Shown here piece after piece: positions 1 to 9,194 of a stretch of 64,000 nucleotides of DNA. The stretch comes from Toxonevra muliebris. Its lineage: Eukaryota; Arthropoda; Insecta; Diptera; Pallopteridae. The notes below the pieces were generated by a model. The model was given only the letters and a program-made list of their open reading frames with translations, was not told the origin of the DNA and ran no database searches. Both the position numbers and the translations under genes were made by a program. Positions within the stretch are counted from its first letter, which is position 1; the number at the start of each line of letters is the position of its first letter. Location of the stretch: assembly GCA_963691655.1 (NCBI GenBank), contig CAVNUY010000022.1, positions 5,001 to 69,000 on the forward strand. The letters are read 5' to 3'.

Positions 1-354
1 GAGGATTTTAAAAAGTTAGCTCGCTTTTAAATGTTAAAGCCTTTCAAAGTTGAGCTGTTTTATTGTATTTTTCAATTCTATTTTCTGTTTATAATAAAAA
101 CAAAAATTTGAAAACCCAAACCATATTAAATTCTATACATTTATTGCTTATTTTTTGCAAAAGCCATGTAATGGATAGTTTAAACTTCTTAATATGGAAA
201 ACTCAATAATGTTAAAATTGTTTTTGTTCTTTTTTCGCTGAAAAAAGTAGTAAAAAATGAGCACTTCATTTTAAAAAATAAGCTGCAATAGGCAAACTTT
301 GAATGGCTATATCTTTTAAAAGCTAGCTAACTTTGCAAAACCCTTTTAGGGTTT
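1..354. other. AT-rich flank, no gene seen
   Basis: This stretch is AT-rich, with several homopolymer runs and no reading frame that resembles a known protein. It ends at the TG edge of the long terminal repeat of the Osvaldo-like element. I see nothing else that can be supported. Confidence 0.5.
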
Positions 355-1471
355 TGTTACTCTACACTAGTACTATCGACCTGTGTTAGCCGATTATCCG
401 TTAGAAAAATGTGGGTCCGATTACAGAAAATTTGTTTATCTGCAATGACCCCTAGCTGAGTCTTCGAGTCTCCGTACAGGGGAGCGCTCGCCGTTGGGTT
501 GTGTATACGTAGGTGTGTACAGAACCCTGGGGAGTACACGCAGTGCCACGTGGACAATGTGGTTACGGCGGGTAGGTAGCACACACAGTGCAACTACCGG
601 GAGACGCTAGTAGGAGTGGATAGGGAAGCGCACACAATGCTACTCCCTGAAGATGCCAATACAATAAAGGGCGGTAGCACACACAGTGCAACTACCGGAA
701 GACGTTAGTAGAAGTGGGCAGAGGAGGGCGCACAAAATGCTACTCCTTGAAGATGCTAATAAGAGAAAGAGCGGTAGCACACACAGTGCAACTACCGGAA
801 GACACTAGTAGAAGTGAGCAAGGGGGAGCGCACAAAATGCTACTCCCTGAAGATGCTAATACGAGAAAGTGCGGTAGCACACACAGTGCAACTACCGGAA
901 GACACTGGCAGGAATGGACAGAGGAGCGCACACAATGCTACTCCCTGGTATTATCTTCACAATAAAAATATCACAATACTTACAAATTTCAATTGTTTTT
1001 TATTGGTTGGTTTCGTTTTGGTGTTTATAGCTATCGAATTCCCCCCCGATGTCGGTGATACGCCGTGATAAAAGAAAAGACGTCCGTCGGTGCTGAGATA
1101 GGGCCAAGAGACAGACCTGAAATTGGGAAAAACGCGTGCTCAACATGGCTGCAACCGCGTCTTCTGTCCCGTATGTTCAATGTTGTTCTCCTCAACACTA
1201 CCCCAGGGTCGCATTCCTTAGACTATGCAATTTAATCTAACTTATACTACATTACCATAATAATACAATTCATATTTATATACTACTAAAATTTAATTCA
1301 CGGGCGTAAAAAATTCATTTAATCGAACAATAATAATAAAAAAAAGAATAATAAAACTAATTTCAACAGAATAAATTCAAATTATGGAAATAAATAAAAA
1401 ATAGAAATTAAACGATCTTCAGCCTAAGGTGAAGGGCACAAATGTGGACCATTGATTTGCGTCCTTACACA
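355..1471 (-). repeat. 3' LTR of the Osvaldo-like element
   Basis: Read on the plus strand it starts TGTTAC and ends ACACA, giving the TG...CA ends of an LTR in either orientation. The inner end was placed at 1471 because a purine tract lies just outside it on the sense strand. The stretch from about 406 to 642 matches the second LTR at 8163-8397. The outermost 50-70 bp differ strongly between the two copies. The copy holds four units of a 100-bp tandem repeat, whereas the other LTR is cut off inside the first unit. Confidence 0.75.
573..948. repeat. 100-bp tandem repeat inside the LTR, about 4 units
   Basis: The word GGTAGCACACACAGTGCAAC recurs at about 575, 673, 773 and 873, so the period is 97-100 bp. 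Each unit also contains a CACAAAATGCTACTCC-like block. The units differ by a few substitutions. In the opposite LTR the sequence breaks off in the first unit, so the original number of units cannot be compared. Confidence 0.9.
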
Positions 1472-1479
1472 CCCCCCTC
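1472..1479 (-). promoter_or_regulatory. Polypurine tract next to the 3' LTR
   Basis: On the minus strand this reads GAGGGGGG directly before TGTGTAAGG, the inferred LTR start. A purine run immediately upstream of the 3' LTR primes plus-strand DNA synthesis in LTR retrotransposons. Its position after the stop of the third open frame and before the LTR fits that role. Confidence 0.65.
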
Positions 1480-1516
1480 ACTTCGGTGGGGCGTGAGTTT
1501 TCCAGTACACATTGCG

Positions 1517-3178
1517 CTAGGTGGTGACGTGGAAATTTATGCGCTGGTCGCGAATATGCCGGATAAAGTTTCGGCGCCTACCGGGCATGCTGCTCGCCTG
1601 GACTATGGCGTTTATTTCCCTGAGAGTGTCGGAGTCGAGGATCTGGGTTGAGCCGTCTTCCATACCTGGCGTTGACTCTTGGATTGGCTGGTCGCGTCGT
1701 TGGGTGTGACCAAAGTGTGGATGTAGGTCGATTGTTGTAGTCGATGAACGCTGACGGTGAGGTCGTCTTCCCATCTGGTGCAGGCGTGCGAGACTGGCTG
1801 TGTGGCCTGCGCGCTGGTGGCTATAGGCCGTACCAGAGCGTTGGACGGTAGGACACGCTGTGGCTGGGCTCTGTGGGCCCTGCGTGGTGTGTCGGGAATC
1901 GGAATGGTAACCATAGGTGGCAATACTGCTCGTCGTGGTGCACTGTGGAGCAAGGCGGCCATGAGCGCGACCAAGCGTGCACGGGGGGTCAGTGCGGTGG
2001 CCAGGAGTGTTGCTCTGCATTTCAGCTTGGCTGCCATGGGCATGGCCAAGGTTTTGAGTTACCTGCGGTGGCATCGTTGTACGTGCGCGAGAGTCAGTGC
2101 GGCGGTCATTGGCGGGGCCAAGAGTATTGACTGGTATCTCGGCTTGGCGGCCATGGGCGTGGCCAAGGCGTTGAGTTTCTAGCAGTGGCATCGTTGTACA
2201 TACACTAGAGTCAGTGCGGCGGTCATTGGCGGGGCCTAGGGTATTGACTAGTATCTCGGCTTGGCGGCCATGGGCGCGGCCAAGGTGTCGAGTTACCTGT
2301 GGTGGCGGCGTCGTGCATGCACAGGAGTCAATGCGGCGGCCATGGGCGGGGCCAGGCGTATTACTTGGTGTCTCAGTTTGGCGGCCATGGGCGTGACCAG
2401 GGTGTTGAGTAACCTGTGGTGGCGTTGTTGTTCGAGCACGAGCGTTAGTGCGGCGGCCATAGGCGGGTCCAGGCGTCGTTGGGCGTGCACGGGAGTCAGT
2501 GCGGCGGCCATGGGCGTGACCAAGGTGTTGGGTTACCTGTGGTGGCGTTGTTGTGCGAGCACGAGAATTACGAACGTGAACATCGGGTTGAACCGCACTT
2601 TCTTCATGGGTGGCGGTCTCGCTATCGCTATTTAGCTCAATTATCGTGGCACCAGTGCCTGTTGACTGTCTTTCAGAAGTCCGAATTGATCGATCACCGC
2701 CGGCTGGTGGATTGGCGGCGTCTTCTGTGATGGCGGCGTCTTCATTGGTGTGAGGGACGATGACTGCGAGCGTGAGGATTTGCTCGTAGACAGTGTAGGT
2801 GGCACCCCGTCTTTCTCGTTGTTCGATGTTTATCGTACGCAGCCACGGCACACGTGGGAACCGTGGGGGTGATATGTCACTGTCTGAGTGATCAGTCGGG
2901 GAAATGCCCTCGTCGGCGCTACTGCTGTTGATGGAAATCGTCTCAGGGTCGTCTTTCTTCGGCGATTCGTGGTGCTGGCTACCTTCGCTGGAGCAGAGGT
3001 CAATGTTTTCTCCCGCCTCGGCGGTCTGGGGTGTTTGGTCAGATGGACTTATGGTCCCCGTTTGTGGTGGAGTTCTGACGGTGCTGAATGTTTCGCTCTC
3101 TGGCAGAGGATACGCGTCTAGAAAGGTGGTAATGCGGCAATAAGCTGGCCGTGTCGTTGTGTGACTGTGGTGGATCAC
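1517..3178 (-). CDS. Third open frame of the Osvaldo-like element, unknown function
   Basis: This frame of 553 codons is open. It lies between the integrase end and the 3' LTR, the position env holds in Osvaldo and gypsy-type elements. I see no signal peptide, membrane segment or furin-like site, so an Env identity is not supported. The first third is rich in Ser, Thr, Pro and acidic residues. The middle carries degenerate 39-residue repeats with the core GHAHGRQAE. The start is not an ATG; the frame seems to continue upstream from the pol C-terminal extension through frameshifts, so it may be a displaced pol tail rather than a separate gene. Confidence 0.5.
   Translation of the reverse strand: MIHHSHTTTRPAYCRITTFLDAYPLPESETFSTVRTPPQTGTISPSDQTPQTAEAGENIDLCSSEGSQHHESPKKDDPETISINSSSADEGISPTDHSDSDISPPRFPRVPWLRTINIEQRERRGATYTVYEQILTLAVIVPHTNEDAAITEDAANPPAGGDRSIRTSERQSTGTGATIIELNSDSETATHEESAVQPDVHVRNSRARTTTPPQVTQHLGHAHGRRTDSRARPTTPGPAYGRRTNARARTTTPPQVTQHPGHAHGRQTETPSNTPGPAHGRRIDSCACTTPPPQVTRHLGRAHGRQAEILVNTLGPANDRRTDSSVCTTMPLLETQRLGHAHGRQAEIPVNTLGPANDRRTDSRARTTMPPQVTQNLGHAHGSQAEMQSNTPGHRTDPPCTLGRAHGRLAPQCTTTSSIATYGYHSDSRHTTQGPQSPATACPTVQRSGTAYSHQRAGHTASLARLHQMGRRPHRQRSSTTTIDLHPHFGHTQRRDQPIQESTPGMEDGSTQILDSDTLREINAIVQASSMPGRRRNFIRHIRDQRINFHVTT
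2030..2580 (-). repeat. Degenerate 117-bp coding repeats in the third frame
   Basis: On the plus strand the word GCGGCCATGGGCGTG and close variants recur about every 115-120 bp, with a second recurring block near GGTGGCGTTGTTG. In the protein the unit is about 39 residues with the cores LGHAHGRQAE and RTDSRARTT. Units vary in length and have diverged, which suggests an old expansion. Confidence 0.8.
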
Positions 3179-3649
3179 CCTCCTGCTCCGTATTGGTGGA
3201 GGCAGGGGTGTCGGCTGAAAATGGTATAACTTCGTCCGGTTGGACCATAGTTGTTTCCTCAGTTGTAGCGACGGTGACGTATGTCATGACGTCGAGGTCA
3301 TCGGGGCCGCACACCACTTCTGCATGTGACATCGGTGATGGCGCCTCGTCGGTCGTGTTGCTGTGCAGGTTTCTCGCGCACTGGACACCCTGGGAGCCAC
3401 TATTATCGAGGTGAAAAGTGGCCTTCTGATTGTCATGCGGTGGACAGATGGTGACTTCATCTGAGACAAGGATGAGCCGCAAGGTGGCTGTCTCTGTGCT
3501 AGGGCTCCTCCCCCTACCAGGTCGCTGATTTGGTCGGATCGGTGGCGTGATATCACAGCCGGAGATATTGTTTCTGAGGAAGAGATCTTCAGAAGAGGAG
3601 ATGCATTAGTGCTTTTGGGGTTAGTATTGGGAAGGAGGATAGTATTGGA

Positions 3650-4930
3650 CGAGGAATGGTAAGGTTTCATTTCGCTCAAGTGTGCTACGCGGATCCCTTT
3701 CGCCCCAATGCGTTTTAATTTCACTATCACTGGCGACGTGAACCCATAACTCTATATGGCCCTCCAAATTTTGGAGCTAGCTTGCCAGCAAAGCTGTCAA
3801 CCGCCTTGGACAATGGGTGCTCTCGCACCAGTACTAATTACCCCATGGTGGGCTTCCATGGTCGCCGGCGGAGATAATAATACTTCGCTTGGTCTTGGGC
3901 GGCCCTTGCTAAGTTTTGTCTCACGAGTCGAAACACTTCGTGTAGCTATGTGGCCCGTTCTGTTGGTTCCTGGGCTGTAGTACCCGTTCCCTAGGTTACT
4001 TCGTCGTAGAGTGCTGCGGGTAGTCTAGGCTCTCGCCCCTGCGTGAGGAACGCTGGACTATAATCGGTTGTTTCTGACGTACTGGTATTGATGGCCAACG
4101 CTATTTCGGGTGGATTTTCATCCCAATTCTTTTGTTGAGGTCCAACCTGCTGTGCGATGATCGTCTTGATTGTGCGGTTTGCTCTTTCTGTCGGGTTCTC
4201 CTGGGGAGTATACGGTGCAGTAATCTGTTGGCGGACACCGATTTCTTCGAAGTATCGTCGGACGATGCGGCTAGTAAACTGAGTGCCATTGTCAGTTATG
4301 AGGACCTTGGGGACACCATATCGGGCTAGTATCCTTTCGCGGAAAGCCTTCAGTAGGCCTTCGGCCTTAGCTCTACGCAAGGGGACCAACTCGACCCATT
4401 TTGAGAAGCGATCGAAGAAGACTAGTAATATCGTATATCCATGTTTGGAACGTGGTAGTGGTCCAACGAAATCCGCACACACCGTTGCCCATGGCTCTTC
4501 TGGGATGGTGATCAGCATTTCCCCCGCGCGTGTTTGCTGGCTGACCTTGTAGCGTTGACATGAGTCACATCGACGTACGTAGTTGCTAACATCCCAGAAC
4601 ATTCCAGGCCAGTAGTAGCGGTTTGCCACGCGTGCTATTGTTTTGCGGATGCCGAGATGTCCGGCACTGGGCTCGTTATGGTTTTCATGCATGACCTTCT
4701 TCCGTAAGGGTGTGGCCACGCAGAGTTTCCACAAAGCACAGTCTTCGTCTCCCATATGATGAGGTAGGTGTCGATAAAGGTTTTCATTTACAATAGCGTA
4801 CTCCGGATACTTTCCGGGGTCGTTGCGTACAGCTTCCTTCTGCTTGCGGAGCCATGAAAATTTTCTTCTGATGCGACTTCTGCCACCTCACAGGTTTATT
4901 GGGGTTGGCGCGAAAGAGCGTCCGCTACTA
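3650..4930 (-). pseudogene. Integrase of the Osvaldo-like element
   Basis: The main open part is 4755-3991. It shows the HHCC zinc-binding module (HLGIRKT, then CDSCQRYK) and the catalytic D, D and E in the contexts CADFVG, ITDNGTQF and ENPTERANR. Upstream, in another frame, the RNase H end YRRGKLNVVADALSRQP is readable near 4880-4930. Downstream, after a frame change, the C-terminal segment KLKRIGAKGIRVAHLSE follows near 3660-3720, as in Ty3/gypsy integrases. The enzyme would insert cDNA in the nucleus. Frameshifts on both sides make it non-functional as read. Confidence 0.85.
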
Positions 4931-4944
4931 CATTGAGTTTACCT

Positions 4945-6000
4945 CTACGGTACTGAATTGTGAACTGATATTGTTGAAGCAGTTTGCAGAGTGAACGTTT
5001 GTGAGAAATATGGACAGGCGAGTATGGATGCTTCGGTGAGCTTCGTCTTCAAGAATTCAAACGCCTTCTGTTGCTCGTCGCTCCACTTCCAGTGCCGCCC
5101 CTTTTTTAACGTGGCCGTCAGCGGTTGTACAATAGCTGCAAAGTCGGGTACAAACCTTCTGTACCAAGAACCTATGCCCAAAATGCGTCTTACGCCTCTT
5201 ACGTTTTGTGGGGGCTGTAGTTCACTTATGGCAGCTATCTTCTCTGGGTCGGTGTGGATGCCGTGCTCGCTGACCACATGACCTAGATATTTGACCTGGG
5301 TCTTGAGGAATTCACATTTCTCGGGGTTGATTCTGAGATTGGCCAGACGCAAGCGTTGAAAGATTTCACGTAAATGGCGGAGATGCTCCTCGAACGTAGC
5401 GCCTGTGACCACAATGTCGTCCAGATAAGCGAACGTATGTGGCTCTAGGTCCGGTCCAATGACACGGTCAAGAGCGCGCTGGAACGTTGCGGGGGCGGAA
5501 TGCAGCCCAAAAGGCATGACGCGCCATTGATACAGCCCTCTTCCGGGTACGGTGAAAGCTGTGTACTGCTTACTGTCAGCCTCCATCGGGACCTGCCAAT
5601 ACCCATCTTTTAGGTCCAAGCTGCAGATGTATTTCGCGTTCCTCAGACGGTCGAGGATATGGGTGATACGTGGTAGAGGGTAGGCGTCTTGCACTGACCT
5701 ACTGTTAAGTTGGCGGTAGTCAATGCAGAGGCGCCAAGCGCCGGTCTTCTTCCGTACTAGCACAATGGGTGCACTATACGGGCTGTGAGATGGCTCAATA
5801 CATCCCTTGGCCAGTAATTCATTGACCTTGTCGTCGATGACCGCCTGCATAGCGGGGTTGCGTGGTACGTAGCGCTGCTTTATGGGCCGATCGTCGGACA
5901 TGATAATTCGGTGTTCGGTGATGTGCGTTGTCCCCTTCAGCTCTTGGAAAAGTGGTAGCTCTTGTTCCAAGAATGCTCTGACTTGTTGTTGGTGTTTCTC
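4945..6000 (-). pseudogene. Reverse transcriptase of the Osvaldo-like element
   Basis: The minus-strand frame carries the RT blocks in order: IVLVRKKTGAWRLCIDYRQL, LDLKDGYWQVPM with the first catalytic Asp, MPFGLHSAPATFQR, and the active site FAYLDDIVV. The thumb region KCEFLKTQVKYLGHVVSEHG follows. The domain itself looks uninterrupted. It stops at TFTLQTAS, where RNase H should begin; the frame then shifts straight into the far end of RNase H, so most of that domain is deleted. The same open frame extends upstream through the minisatellite. Confidence 0.9.
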
Positions 6001-6119
6001 CTCACCCAGGGCGTCATTGACAGCCCCAAAGTTGCAGGGCCCACATTGGGAGTTAGTACCGTTAGCTTGATTCGGTGTAGCGAGTACGGTAGCTTGATCT
6101 TGTCCACGAGCAAGGAGCG

Positions 6120-6715
6120 AGTCGACATAGTCAGCCTTCGTCTGAGTGGCGTTTGCATTCTGGAGTTGAGTATTCAAGGCGACACAGTCAGCCTGTGCAG
6201 TCGTCTGTGCAGTATTCGTATTCAGGAGTTGAATGTTTGAAGCGACATAGTCAGCCTTCGTTTGCGTAGCGTCTGTATTCTGTGGTCGAGCGTTCAAGGC
6301 GACATAGTCAGCCTTCGTCTGTGTAATATTCGTATTCTGGAGTTGAACGTTTGAGGCGACATAGTCAGCCTTCGTCTGTGTAATATTCGTATTCTGGTGT
6401 TGAACGTTTGAGGCGACATAGTCAGCCTTCGTCTGCGTAGCGCCTGTATTCTGTGGTCAAGCGTTCAAGACGACGTAGTCAGCCTTCGTCTGTGTAATGT
6501 CTGTATTATGGTGTTGAGTGTTCAAGGCGGCATAGTCAGCCTTCGTCTGCGTAGCGTCTGTATTCTGTGGTCGAGCGTTCAAGGCGACATAGTCAGCCTT
6601 CGTCTGAGTAATGTCTGTATTATGGTGTTGAGCGTTCGAGGCGACATAGTCAGCCTTCGTCTGCGTAATGTCCGTATTCCGGTGTTCAACGTTTGAGGCG
6701 ACATAGTCTGGCCGC
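6120..6715 (-). repeat. 57-bp in-frame minisatellite where the protease should be
   Basis: The word GACATAGTCAGCCTTCGTCT and close variants recur near 6123, 6243, 6301, 6358, 6415, 6530, 6587 and 6644, with more divergent copies near 6180, 6473 and 6701. The usual step is 57 bp. On the minus strand each unit reads as 19 residues around the core TQTKADYVA. About eleven units lie between a protease-like start (ANVTIGERVL, near 6720-6750) and the linker into RT. One unit has CGA changed to TGA near 6457, which splits an otherwise continuous frame. No DTGA-type protease motif is seen. Confidence 0.9.
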
Positions 6716-6776
6716 AACACTCTCTCCCCAATCGTGACGTTGGCGAAGATCCTCCTATCGTCGTGCTGTAGTGGTT

Positions 6777-7985
6777 TTACTTGGTCTGAGGGGGCTGGAC
6801 TGGGGGGCACGCCGCCCCTCGTGGCTGACGGTCCCCTGAGTCGTTTCCCTGCTTTCGGCAGCATTCGATAGTACGGATACCGATGCGACCACAGTCCCAG
6901 CAGAACAATTGTGGTGGGTTGACGCATGTATTGCGCTGATGCCCCTCTTGCCCACATCGGCGGCAAGCTGTTCTGGGGTTAATCGACCCAATAAAGCGGT
7001 GTTGTATCGTTGGGGTCTGTATGCGAGTGTTATTGAGCGTTCTGGCTGGCTCTGGGCGTGCCTCCGTGGGCGCATGGTTCCTGTCGCGGATACTCTCTAG
7101 GTCACCTGCGAGCGTAAGTAAGTCTGCTAGTGTGTGATAATCGGTGCGGCGGATATACCACTTGTAGTCCGCATGGCAATTGCGGTATATCCTCTCTAGC
7201 TGTTGCTCAGCAGTGTAGGGTGCGTGGCGCATCATGGTCTGAAGTGCAAGTACGTAGTCCTTAAAACTCTCTCAGGGCCGTTGTTCTCGTTGGCGAATTT
7301 GATCATCTACTACGTCAAAGTATCTAGGAGGGAGAAGAAATTTTTAAACTCACCCTTAAATGCTTCCCAGGAAATCCCATGGGTATTGTTATTGCGGTAC
7401 CAAACCAGGGCTCTGTCCTGCAACAATTCTGGCATGGCTCGCGGGAGTGAATCAACGTGGATACCGTAGGCTGCAGCAAGTTCTTCTACTCGTTCAATGA
7501 AGGATAAAGGGTCCTTACCCCCATCATATTTACTGACCATTTATGTATTTGTTCCATAATTTTTCCGGTGCCCTGTGTTACTGGAATGGAACCCTGCATC
7601 ACTGGGGCGACATAGTCAGCCTCGGCTTGGTGGCCTGGTAACCTAGATGGTGGATCGCTTCGCCCTTGCGGGCTCCTGGCGTCCACTGTTTGGGAAGAGT
7701 GTGTTACGAGCTTCGTCGGGGACTTTAAGGGGACCGACCACACTTCGGGGTGCGGGAGGCTGGTCTTCTCCTTGCCGTATACTTGGCTTGAAGACTGTGA
7801 AGGCGTGTGGTTTGCTCTGGCGTGTGACATCCACTGTGGATGAACTGCGCCAACTGCTTCTGTTGTTCTTCCACTGTGCCACTCAACTCAATCTGCAACT
7901 CGTCGGCGCAGGTAGTGAGCTCAGCCAGCTTCAGATAGTAGACCCATGACTTGGTGAGTGAATCTGATTCACCACTACTCTCCAT
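6777..7985 (-). pseudogene. Gag of the Osvaldo-like element
   Basis: Gag can be followed through three frames: 7985-7725 (start MESSGESDSLTKSW), 7540-7310 (capsid-like) and 7235-6777 (capsid end and nucleocapsid). The last carries a CCHC zinc knuckle, CRRCGQEGHQRNTC, and a second one, CWDCGRIGIRTIEC, in which the His is replaced by Ile. Gag would form the particle and bind RNA. Frameshifts near 7720 and 7300 break it. The PBS lies about 120 bp upstream of the start, as expected. Confidence 0.8.
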
Positions 7986-8103
7986 TTCGTATGAATGGGA
8001 AATGTTCTCAGTTAAAATTAATTCGAATAAAAAAAAACAATGATCAGTGTCTGTTAGCTAGAATGCCCCTGAATTGGGATCTGTCTGATGTACTGTCGCT
8101 AGG

Positions 8104-8121
8104 GTCCCTGCTCGGGCGCCA
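8104..8121 (-). promoter_or_regulatory. Primer binding site, lysine tRNA type
   Basis: On the minus strand this reads TGGCGCCCGAGCAGGGAC, one base different from the well-known binding site for the 3' end of lysine tRNA 3. It begins one or two bases from the inner LTR edge at 8123, where minus-strand primers bind. Osvaldo-type elements are known to use lysine tRNA. Confidence 0.85.
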
Positions 8122-8122
8122 C

Positions 8123-8397
8123 TGTAACGAACCTTACTCCGGGGTATCACTCGCCGTGTCCGGGGTCCGATTACAGAATATTTGTTTATCTGCAATGACC
8201 CCTAGCTAACAGTAATCTTCGAGTCTCCGTACAGGGGAGCGCTCGCCGTTGGGTTGTGTATACGTAGGTGTGTACAGAACCCTGGGGAGTACACGCAGTG
8301 CCACGTGAATAATGTGGTTACGGCGGGTAGGTAGCACACACAGTGCAACTACCGGGAGACGCTAGTAGGAGTGGATAGGGAAGCGCACACAATGCTA
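8123..8397 (-). repeat. Truncated 5' LTR of the Osvaldo-like element
   Basis: From about 8163 to 8397 this matches the 3' LTR segment 406-642 closely, apart from a short GCTAACAGTAATC-type insertion and a few substitutions. It breaks off after AATGCTA at 8397, inside the first 100-bp repeat unit, so the promoter-bearing outer part is missing. The junction sequence ATTCAAAATCC is not LTR. Confidence 0.85.
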
Positions 8398-8443
8398 TAT
8401 TCAAAATCCTAACGGGTGAATTTAAAATTTTGTAAAAAAAAAG

Positions 8444-8773
8444 TGCTAAATGGTCACTTTAGGCGCTAGGAATGGCTTAGGGTTCAGTTGTATCAAAAAA
8501 CTGGGTACGCCATTCACTTTAGCGGTATTTTTTACATAGATATGGATATGAAAATCATTTATATGCAAGTTAAATGCTTTTTCCATACAAAATCCCAAAC
8601 CTATTGTATGCTAAATGGTCACTTTAGGCGCTAGGAATGGCTTAGGGTTCAGTTGTATCAAAAAACTGGGTACGCCATTCACTTTAGCGGTATTTTTTAC
8701 ATAGATATGGATATGAAAATCATTTATATGCAAGTTAAATGCTTTTTCCATACAAAATCCCAAACCTATTGTA
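8444..8773. repeat. Perfect 165-bp tandem duplication
   Basis: Positions 8444-8608 and 8609-8773 are identical by eye, each starting TGCTAAATGGTCACTTTAGG and ending CCCAAACCTATTGTA. The absence of differences points to a recent duplication. It contains no convincing gene. Confidence 0.95.
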
Positions 8774-9194
8774 AAACATCCTTAAAAATCACGGTTTTCG
8801 GAGTAGCGCATCCAGTTTTCACAAATTTTCATATTCTGCTGTCACAATGAATATCTGAAATACTTTAGCAAAATGTGTGAAGCAAATAAGCCATCTATTA
8901 GACAGAAATTCCAGATTACACGTAACAAAAAAAAAAAACAAATAAAAACTATATTAATTTCTAATTTTATGCTGTGTTAAAATATTAAAATACTCATATC
9001 TCCTGAACTATTAGCGTCACCACTTCGAATAAAAAGCCAGAGAAAAGGTAATTTTGTCTTCTTAACGGAACACAAAATTTTAATTTTCGGGACTATAATA
9101 CGAATTTTGCAAATTAAATTTTAATGAATTAATTTAAAAAATAATTAATTTTAAAAATTAATAAAATTAAATTATATTACATTTCTTAGCCCGT
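8774..9194. other. AT-rich spacer, no gene seen
   Basis: This stretch is AT-rich with runs of A, and tandem AATTAA-like words near 9115-9180. It contains no supported coding sequence or repeat boundary. Confidence 0.4.

Larger units (their letters stand above)
355..8397 (-). mobile_element. Osvaldo-like Ty3/gypsy LTR retrotransposon, decayed
   Basis: The parts seen in minus-strand order are a truncated 5' LTR (8123-8397), a primer binding site like the lysine tRNA type (8104-8121), gag (about 7985-6777), reverse transcriptase, integrase, a third open frame (3178-1517), a purine tract and a 3' LTR (355-1471). Long LTRs of about 1.1 kb, a lysine-tRNA-type primer site and a third frame after integrase are known traits of the Osvaldo group in flies, so the assignment is an inference from that combination. 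Gag and pol are broken by frameshifts and stops. The protease core and most of RNase H are missing. The 5' LTR stops at 8397, where unrelated sequence begins, so the element cannot be autonomous as it stands. Confidence 0.8.

Noticed and set aside
714..1068. Small protein frames on the plus strand in the LTR
   Set aside because: They are translations of the 100-bp tandem repeats.
1757..2730. Plus-strand frames opposite the third open frame
   Set aside because: They are shadows in a GC-rich coding repeat; the minus frame is longer and follows the element's direction.
1517..3178. Envelope glycoprotein
   Set aside because: The position fits, but there is no signal peptide, membrane segment or cleavage motif, and the frame has no ATG start.
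6120..6715. CRISPR array
   Set aside because: The units are contiguous 57-bp coding repeats without variable spacers, in an animal genome.
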